Part shown: piece after piece, positions 58,998 to 64,000 of the stretch
How the letters are laid out: each line of letters starts with the position of its first letter
Numbering within the stretch: position 1 is the stretch's first letter
From: Gammaproteobacteria bacterium
GTDB taxonomy: Bacteria > Pseudomonadota > Gammaproteobacteria > Ga0077536
Length of the DNA stretch: 64,000 nt
Reading direction: 5' to 3'
Assembly (NCBI GenBank): GCA_024235015.1
Contig: JACKNG010000002.1
Coordinates: 1 to 64,000 of the forward strand
The notes under the pieces: model-generated
The model's database searches: none
Told to the model about the DNA's origin: nothing
What the model saw: the letters and a program-made list of their open reading frames with translations, nothing else
Made by a program: the position numbers and the translations under genes

Positions 58998-60263
58998 TCA
59001 GCAACCGAAGCGCGCGGGCAGGTAGTCTTCGCGGGCAATCCCGGCAGCGACGCCGAGCACCTGGTCGGCGACCAATTTACCGGCGCCCGGCGCCATGGTC
59101 CATCCGAGGTGCCCGTGCCCGGTATTGAGGAACAGGCCGGGTACTGCGCTCGGCCCCATCAGGCCCACGCCATCCGGGCTCATCGGCCTGAAGCCACACC
59201 ACTCCACCACCTGCCGACGATCGATGCACGCGGTGCCATCGGGATAGACCTGCTCGACGAGGCGGTAGAGGTTGGCGATGCGCGACGGCGTCAGGGTCGC
59301 ATCGAAGCCGGTGAATTCCGCCGTACCCGCCACGCGCAGACGATCGCCGAGCGGACACACGGCGGCGTGGAAATGCTCATCGATCACCGGCACGCGTGGA
59401 GCGCAGGGCCAGCCCAGCAGTGGAATGGTCAGGGAATAGCCCTTGACCGGTTGCACCGGCAGACGCAGACCGAGCGGGGCCAGCAGGGCGGTGCTGTAAC
59501 TGCCCGCCGCCACCACGCAGGCATCGGCGCGCAGCGGCTCGCCGTCGACCACCACCGCATCGAAGCGGCCGGCCTCGAGCACGAGGCATTCCGCGTGCGC
59601 CTCGTAGCGGAAATCCGCGCCCCCTGCCTCGAGCCGGGTGGCGAGTGCACGGCAGAACTGGTGGGCGTCGCCGGAAACGTCGTCGGGAAAATGAATGCCG
59701 CCGCTGAGGGCTCCGCGCACCGTGCCCAGTGCCGGTTCGAGAGCGGTGATGCCGGCGCCGTCGAGCACCTGGAAGTCGACGTCCCAGGCCCGGCAACGCT
59801 CGGCCGCGGCCAGCGCCTGGTCGAGTTCCTGTGCCGTGCGGTAGATCTTCAAGGTTCCGCGATCGGCGCGCTCGAATTCCGGCGCGAGATCGCCGAACAG
59901 TTCGTCGAGCATGCGCAGCGAGTAGCTGGCCAGCCGCGCGTTGCGTGCCATGTTCTGCTCGAAGCGTCGCGGCGCCGAATGGCGGAAGAAATCCCATGAC
60001 CAGCGCAGCATGTGCGGCAAGGCGCGCGGCCGTATGAGCAGGGCCGAATCCTCGCGCCCGATCATGCGCAGGGCCTGGCCCAGCACCCCGGGTTCGTTCC
60101 ACGGGCTGGCCTGGCTGGCGTGCAGCATGCCGCCGTTGGCGAAGCTGGTTTCGAGCGCGGGGCCGTGCCCGCGCTCGAGCACGGTGACCCGGGCGCCGGC
60201 ACGTTGCAGGCAGGCCGCGGTGGTCAGGCCGAGCAGGCCGGCGCCGACGACGATACAGTGCAT
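58998..60263 (-). CDS. D-amino acid dehydrogenase-like FAD oxidoreductase
   Basis: The 421-residue protein opens with the Rossmann signature VVGAGLLGLTTAACLQRAGARVTVLERG, continues with SFANGGMLHASQASPWNEPG, a DadA-typical segment, and ends with LFLNTGHGHLGWTMAPGAGKLVADQVLG, also typical. It oxidises D-amino acids to keto acids, passing electrons to quinone. The frame is open to 61016, but only ATG 60263 gives the family N-terminus. Membership of the DadA group, as opposed to other DAO-like enzymes, is likely but not certain. It follows the BtuB-like gene after 158 bases. Confidence 0.87.
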   Translation of the reverse strand: MHCIVVGAGLLGLTTAACLQRAGARVTVLERGHGPALETSFANGGMLHASQASPWNEPGVLGQALRMIGREDSALLIRPRALPHMLRWSWDFFRHSAPRRFEQNMARNARLASYSLRMLDELFGDLAPEFERADRGTLKIYRTAQELDQALAAAERCRAWDVDFQVLDGAGITALEPALGTVRGALSGGIHFPDDVSGDAHQFCRALATRLEAGGADFRYEAHAECLVLEAGRFDAVVVDGEPLRADACVVAAGSYSTALLAPLGLRLPVQPVKGYSLTIPLLGWPCAPRVPVIDEHFHAAVCPLGDRLRVAGTAEFTGFDATLTPSRIANLYRLVEQVYPDGTACIDRRQVVEWCGFRPMSPDGVGLMGPSAVPGLFLNTGHGHLGWTMAPGAGKLVADQVLGVAAGIAREDYLPARFGC

Positions 60264-60421
60264 GGCTGGGTGGCCGGTTTGGACAGGCCGACCAGTTTCC
60301 GCATGCGCCCGGCGTTTTGCAACGCACCGCGACAGCGCCGCGGTCGGTAAAGTCCGAAAATCGCGCGAACCGGCACGCGTGCACGGCGTGAGCCGATACG
60401 ACCGTCGTCGCCGCGCAGCCC

Positions 60422-62389
60422 TCAGTGCGGGAAAAAGTCGATGTGCAGGCCGAGGTAGGCGGCAAGGCCCGGCGCACGGAATCCGAACAATTCCTCGTAA
60501 TGCTCGTCGAACGCGTTCTCGATGCGCGCGTGGAACTCGATACCCCGCGCCACGGTGAGGCTGGCGTTGCCACCGACCAGCACGTAACTGTCCATGCGCA
60601 CCCGTTGCTGGGCATAGCTCGGTGGCAGGAAGACGAGATCCTCGAAGGCGCCGCTGTAGGTCACGAAGGTGCCGACGGTCCAGCGCGCCGCAGGCGAGCG
60701 CCAGTCGAGTGCGAGACTGGCCTGGTGGTTGGGCCGGCGGACCTCGTCCTTGCGCAGCCCGGTGGCGCGATCGAGTTCGGTTGCATCGAGATAGGTGTAG
60801 CTCGCATCGAGCAGGAGCCCGTAGGGCAGGGTCGCGTCGGCGGCGAACTCGAGGCCGCCGCGCCGGCTGGTGCCGCCCTGGTTGATTGCCGTCGCGCGCG
60901 TGCCGGTGGCATCGACCAGGTAGCCGAAGATCTCGTCTTCGAGACGTTCCGCGAACCAGGTCACTGCAAGGTGCAGCCGGTCGCCCCACAGCGGCTGGCG
61001 CAGGCCCACTTCCCAACCGCGGGAGTGCTCGGGTTCGAGCCCGGCGTTACCGATGAAAACCGGGCCGAACAAGCCCCCCGAGGCGAAGCCGAAACGTTCG
61101 ATGAAAGTCGGCGCCTTCTGCCCGGTGGCGTAGGCCAGGCTGACCACGCTGCCGAACCACGGCGTGCGCCAGGCCGCGCTGCCGCGGTAAGTGGTGACGT
61201 CGCGGAAATCGGAATTCAGGTCCCGCCGCACGCTGCCGGCGAGATCGAGCTGCCCGGCCAGCGTGGCGCGGTATTCACCGGTGATGCCGGTGTTGTGCAT
61301 GCCCCGTTCCTGGTTCGGGTCGCCGAACGGCGTCACCGGTCCGCGTTGGCGGAAGCGCTGGTACTCGTGGTCGGTTGCGAAGGTCACGCCATGACGCACC
61401 GGCACGGCGATGCTGGTCTCGAACCACACGCTGCTCTGGTAGGTGATCTCGTAGCGATCGCCGCTGGTCGTGCCCTGCTGGAACACCGCCGGGTCACGGG
61501 TGTCGGTGGACGTCGAAGTCCAGTTGGCCTCGGCCCGCTGGGTCCAGCGGCCGTCGAACAGGCTCAGGTCCGCGCGCGTGCCGAGGTAGGTTTGGTTGCT
61601 GTCGCTGATGCCGGGGGTGTCGACCGGCACGCCGGTGACGACACCGCTGTCGTTCTCGGTGCGACTGTCGACGTTGCGCAGGACGAACGACAGGTCCAAG
61701 CCCGGCGTGAGCTCCAGCGCCCCGTTGGCGTCGATGGTCAGGCCGTGGTAGGCATCGTCCTCGTCGCCGAAGCGCGAGACGTTGGTGCCCCCGCTGTCGA
61801 TGCGGCCAACGCCGACGCGCAGCCGGCCGCGCTCGCCGCCCACGGCCATGGCGACGCGCTGCTGGGTGGTTGCGAACGAGCCTGCTTCCAGGGTCAGCTC
61901 GGCGGCCGGTTCCGCGCCGCCCTTGCGCGTGATGATGTTGATGACCCCGGCCAGGGCCTCACTGCCCCACAGCGCGCTCTGCGGGCCGCGCACGACCTCG
62001 ATGCGTTCGACGTCGGCGGTCGTGAGGTTGGCGAAATCGAACTCGTCGTTGCCGGCCAGGTCGTTGATCTCGATACCGTCGAGCAACACCATCACGTGAT
62101 TGCCTTCGGCGCCGCGCATGCGCAGCTGGGTCTGCTTGCCGAGTCCGCCCGAGCGACTGACCGCGACGCCGGGTACGGCGCGCAGCAGGTCGGCAACGAA
62201 CATCGCCTGGCGGCGTTCGATGAAGTCGCGGTCGAGCACCGTCACGCTGGCGCCGACCCGCGCCAACTCTATCGGTTGACGGGAAGCGGTGACGACGATG
62301 GTGTCGAGCGCGGTTTCGGCTGCGGCCTGGGCAAGGCCCGGCGCGCACGCCACGAACAGGAACGCCAGGGAACGACGTGATGGCGGCAT
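60422..62389 (-). CDS. btuB: BtuB-like TonB-dependent vitamin B12 receptor
   Basis: The 655-residue protein has a signal peptide (SLAFLFVACAPGLAQA) and TonB box DTIVVTASR at ~29-37, a plug domain (AMFVADLLRAVPGVAVSRSGGLGKQTQLRMRGAEGNHVMVLLDGIEIND) and a long barrel ending GLHIDFFPH. The plug and the short TonB box match BtuB. A cobalamin riboswitch in its leader (62551-62750) and a strong GGGAGGT six bases before ATG 62389 support the assignment. The frame reaches 62746, but that extension is the riboswitch, not protein. No BtuCDF genes follow. Confidence 0.88.
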   Translation of the reverse strand: MPPSRRSLAFLFVACAPGLAQAAAETALDTIVVTASRQPIELARVGASVTVLDRDFIERRQAMFVADLLRAVPGVAVSRSGGLGKQTQLRMRGAEGNHVMVLLDGIEINDLAGNDEFDFANLTTADVERIEVVRGPQSALWGSEALAGVINIITRKGGAEPAAELTLEAGSFATTQQRVAMAVGGERGRLRVGVGRIDSGGTNVSRFGDEDDAYHGLTIDANGALELTPGLDLSFVLRNVDSRTENDSGVVTGVPVDTPGISDSNQTYLGTRADLSLFDGRWTQRAEANWTSTSTDTRDPAVFQQGTTSGDRYEITYQSSVWFETSIAVPVRHGVTFATDHEYQRFRQRGPVTPFGDPNQERGMHNTGITGEYRATLAGQLDLAGSVRRDLNSDFRDVTTYRGSAAWRTPWFGSVVSLAYATGQKAPTFIERFGFASGGLFGPVFIGNAGLEPEHSRGWEVGLRQPLWGDRLHLAVTWFAERLEDEIFGYLVDATGTRATAINQGGTSRRGGLEFAADATLPYGLLLDASYTYLDATELDRATGLRKDEVRRPNHQASLALDWRSPAARWTVGTFVTYSGAFEDLVFLPPSYAQQRVRMDSYVLVGGNASLTVARGIEFHARIENAFDEHYEELFGFRAPGLAAYLGLHIDFFPH

Positions 62390-62404
62390 GGTAGACCTCC
62401 CGGC

Positions 62405-62424
62405 CGACACCTTCCCCGGTGTCG
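62405..62424 (-). promoter_or_regulatory. Hairpin just upstream of the btuB ribosome binding site
   Basis: CGACACC, a 6-base loop and GGTGTCG form a perfect 7-bp stem that ends just before the GGGAGGT ribosome site of btuB. Such a hairpin could take part in the riboswitch by exposing or hiding the ribosome site. Confidence 0.5.
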
Positions 62425-62550
62425 CGCACTCGAGTGCACGAAGGCCTGCATGGACGTCTCCGGCAGCCGGATGATCCGACCCGTCCGCCCGCGCCCTCCG
62501 CGCGTCGTCAACAGGCGCACCGCGTTCGAGCGGTACGCGCGTCAAGGCGT

Positions 62551-62750
62551 GGGCCGGTATCCGGGCTCGCGAGTTGGCGACGTCATCGATCGCCGCGGGT
62601 TCCGCCTTCCCGTGTCGTGACACAGTGGCTCGTTGGAACCCGCCCTCGCCTACCGTTGCGGGGGCAGCGCCGGCCTGGTCGCGTGCTTGCACACGTCGAC
62701 GCACCGGCTTCCCGTTTAACCCCGGTTCCGAGCGGTTCCGAGGCACCCAG
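62551..62750 (-). promoter_or_regulatory. Cobalamin (AdoCbl) riboswitch controlling btuB
   Basis: Read on the minus strand, the leader holds the conserved elements in order: TTAAACGGGAA, GGTGCG, GCTGCCCCCGCAACGGTA (62651-62668), the B12-box GAGCCACTGTG (about 62621-62632), GGGAAGGC and finally GCCCGGATACCGGCC near 62551-62567. Closing bases near the two ends can form P1. Together these match the cobalamin class well. It would lower btuB expression when vitamin B12 is abundant. Confidence 0.9.
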
Positions 62751-62817
62751 GCGCCTAGTCGGGCGGCACGTTAATCGACCACCAGGTGATTGGCAAGCGC
62801 GACGCTGCCAGCGACGC

Positions 62818-62846
62818 AAAAAAAAGCCGGCGTCATTGCGCCGGCT
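62818..62846 (-). terminator. Intrinsic terminator of the HU-like gene
   Basis: On the minus strand AGCCGGCG, a 6-base loop CAATGA, CGCCGGCT and a run of T form a perfect 8-bp stem followed by the U-tract. It ends the HU-like gene (62871-63206) and lies just before the btuB leader, separating the two transcripts. Confidence 0.92.
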
Positions 62847-62870
62847 CTGCAAGCATGGAGCGTAGCCTGA

Positions 62871-63206
62871 TCAGGCAACGGAATCCTTGATGGCCTTCAT
62901 CGCGGTGGCGCGCACCGACAGGCTGGCCGGACGGGCTTCGACCTTCACCATCTCACCGGTGAAGGGGTTGCGCGCCATGCCCGCCTTGCGCGCGGGCTTC
63001 TGCACGCGGCGCAGCTTGACCGCGAGTTCGGGCACGGTGAACTCGCCCGAACCGTTCTTGATCAGGTGGCGCGTTGCCAGGGCCTTGGTCGACTGCAGTA
63101 CGGCCTGGACCTGCTTCTTGGTCAGGCCGGTGTCCTCGGCGACCGCAGCGATGATCGCCGACTTGGTCTGCTTTTCCTTGATCGCACTCGTCTTGGCTTT
63201 GCTCAT
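62871..63206 (-). CDS. HU/IHF-family DNA-binding protein
   Basis: The 111-residue protein has the HU fold, with KSAIIAAVAEDTGLTKKQVQAVL at the start and the signature ARNPFTGEMVKVEARPA in the beta-arm. It is about 20 residues longer than typical HU proteins because of a Lys/Ala-rich N-terminal extension (SKAKTSAIKEKQTK). It should bend DNA and shape the nucleoid. GGGAGGAACAC precedes ATG 63206. A clear terminator follows at 62818. Confidence 0.9.
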   Translation of the reverse strand: MSKAKTSAIKEKQTKSAIIAAVAEDTGLTKKQVQAVLQSTKALATRHLIKNGSGEFTVPELAVKLRRVQKPARKAGMARNPFTGEMVKVEARPASLSVRATAMKAIKDSVA

Positions 63207-63621
63207 GTGTTCCTCCCGTGGCAGGTGGTAGCTTGGAATCGTTGGTGACTATTTGGTATGCACGTGGCTTCGTCTGTTCGGGTCGGTCCTGCAGCGGCGA
63301 GTGCGGCGCTGCGTTTCCACGCGGCGCCTCGCTTCGAACTCATCGCGTACCTGCAATGCTCGCCGACCGTGCCGGTCTCTGCCGGGCCGGGTCCACGATA
63401 CCGGCAGCACCGGATATTGCGCGGAAAACAGGTCCTGAACGAAGGCGCTACTATAATCGTCGCGCCCGAAATTGGAAGCCTTGACAGGCGTGTTTGCGGC
63501 TTTTTTTACGGGCAAATTGCGCTTTTCGACCCGCCTCCGAGCAAGCGGGATGATCTGCTCGACAATTGCGGGCACGTTCGCCCCGTCCCCGGGCCGAGGT
63601 GGCGCGCGCCGCCACGCCGCT
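63207..63621. other. Intergenic region between HU-like and sirtuin genes
   Basis: The 415-base stretch holds no supportable gene. A TATAAT at 63452-63457 on the plus strand, a TTGACA at 63481 and a downstream T-run near 63501 might belong to a short transcript or an unrelated promoter, but the elements are not arranged as one standard promoter. It should also hold the HU promoter on the minus strand, which I cannot place. Confidence 0.45.
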
Positions 63622-64000
63622 TCACCCCACTGCCAGTGCGGCGTCGATCGCCTGCAGGGCGTACAGGGCCGGGCACGCGAGGTGCTCGGCAACGCTGGAT
63701 GAAAGCAGCGTTCCGTCGGGATTGATCTCCACCGTGTAAGTGCCCCGCCGCGCCGCTTCGATCACCGGTTGCTGGATATAGGGGAAGCCGGCACTGGTGC
63801 CGATCGAGAACATGACGTCGAATCCGCGTCGCAGTTCGGTATCGAAGTCATCGAGCGCCGCGCTCGGCAGCATCTCGCCGAACAGCACGACGTTGGGCCG
63901 AATCAGCCCATCGCAGTGCAGGCAGCGCGGTGGCAGTGCCAGCGGTTCGAGTTCACCGAGCGTGTATTGGCGCTCGCAATCGATGCACTTCAGTTCGCCG
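63622..64000 (-). CDS. Sirtuin-family NAD-dependent protein deacylase, C-terminal part
   Basis: The frame enters from the right edge, so the N-terminal Rossmann part is outside the window. The visible ~125 residues show the zinc-ribbon cysteines (KCIDC and RCLHC), the NVVLFGEMLP strand, FSIGTSAGFPYIQQPVIEAARRG and a typical C-terminal VEINPDGTLL. It should remove acyl groups from lysines with NAD. Its neighbours are not informative. Confidence 0.85.
   Translation of the reverse strand, partial: GELKCIDCERQYTLGELEPLALPPRCLHCDGLIRPNVVLFGEMLPSAALDDFDTELRRGFDVMFSIGTSAGFPYIQQPVIEAARRGTYTVEINPDGTLLSSSVAEHLACPALYALQAIDAALAVG

Noticed and set aside
60425..62380. 651-codon plus-strand frame opposite btuB
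   Set aside because: Mirror of the BtuB-like coding sequence without recognizable domains.
62390..62746. N-terminal extension of the BtuB-like protein
   Set aside because: The region is a cobalamin riboswitch and leader; the signal peptide begins at ATG 62389 with a strong ribosome site.
1..64000. CRISPR arrays, tRNA or rRNA genes
   Set aside because: No regularly spaced identical repeats and no tRNA/rRNA consensus were recognised on either strand by reading; a covariance search was not possible.

Overview
The window is visibly GC-rich bacterial chromosome, densely packed and mostly syntenic in short operons. The gene set points to a motile, free-living gammaproteobacterium: a complete chemotaxis cluster with FliA-type promoter boxes, an FNR-type oxygen regulator with all four cluster cysteines, two TonB receptors, EmrAB/outer-membrane efflux, ActP/YjcH acetate uptake and a cobalamin riboswitch. 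The exact lineage cannot be fixed from the sequence alone. I saw no tRNA, rRNA, CRISPR array, insertion sequence or prophage.

Layout. 1-855 is the start of a low-complexity protein that runs off the left edge. 1.07-5.5 kb holds an ACP/AMP-ligase/PlsC fusion tail-to-tail with phosphoglucomutase. 5.7-12.2 kb is a metabolic stretch: a GNAT-like protein, two metallo-beta-lactamase hydrolases, an amidase and a methyltransferase. 12.5-14.6 kb is a TonB receptor with the CxxxM/HxM copper signature. 14.7-21 kb is a minus-strand run of SnoaL-like proteins, GNAT plus nitrilase, an acyl-CoA-dehydrogenase-like flavoenzyme, a HAD protein and an APH/ATPase fusion, interrupted by a 17-bp inverted repeat. 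21.1-25.5 kb carries a Lon-like protease, a small companion protein and an APC permease. 25.5-30.3 kb is marR-OMF-emrA-emrB. 30.3-33 kb has an LLM oxidoreductase, an anchored unknown and FNR. 33.1-39.2 kb is an acetate module (yjcH, actP, PEBP protein, ADP-forming acyl-CoA ligase/GNAT, cyclase). 39.3-41.1 kb has a MetE-like protein and a lone PAS protein.

41.4-54.5 kb is the most distinctive region: STAS-cheY-cheA-cheW-(globin/3xPAS receptor)-STAS-cheR-cheD-cheB, then a membrane-anchored receptor, a third STAS protein and a receiver/PP2C/kinase-like protein of the HsbR type. Two FliA-like promoters (41453 and 51054) tie it to flagellar gene control. The soluble receptor carries a flavohaemoglobin-type globin domain, so the system probably senses oxygen, NO or a related ligand. 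In the HsbR-like protein the receiver Asp and the kinase N-box are replaced while the PP2C metal ligands are kept, and only the third STAS protein keeps its Ser. This suggests a stripped-down, phosphatase-only partner switch attached to a gas-sensing chemotaxis array.

54.6-64 kb continues with a thioredoxin-like protein, an OFA-type transporter, an SMP-30 protein, a zinc-ribbon protein, a nitroreductase, a DadA-like dehydrogenase, a BtuB-like receptor under a cobalamin riboswitch, an HU-like protein with a clear terminator, and the C-terminal part of a sirtuin.
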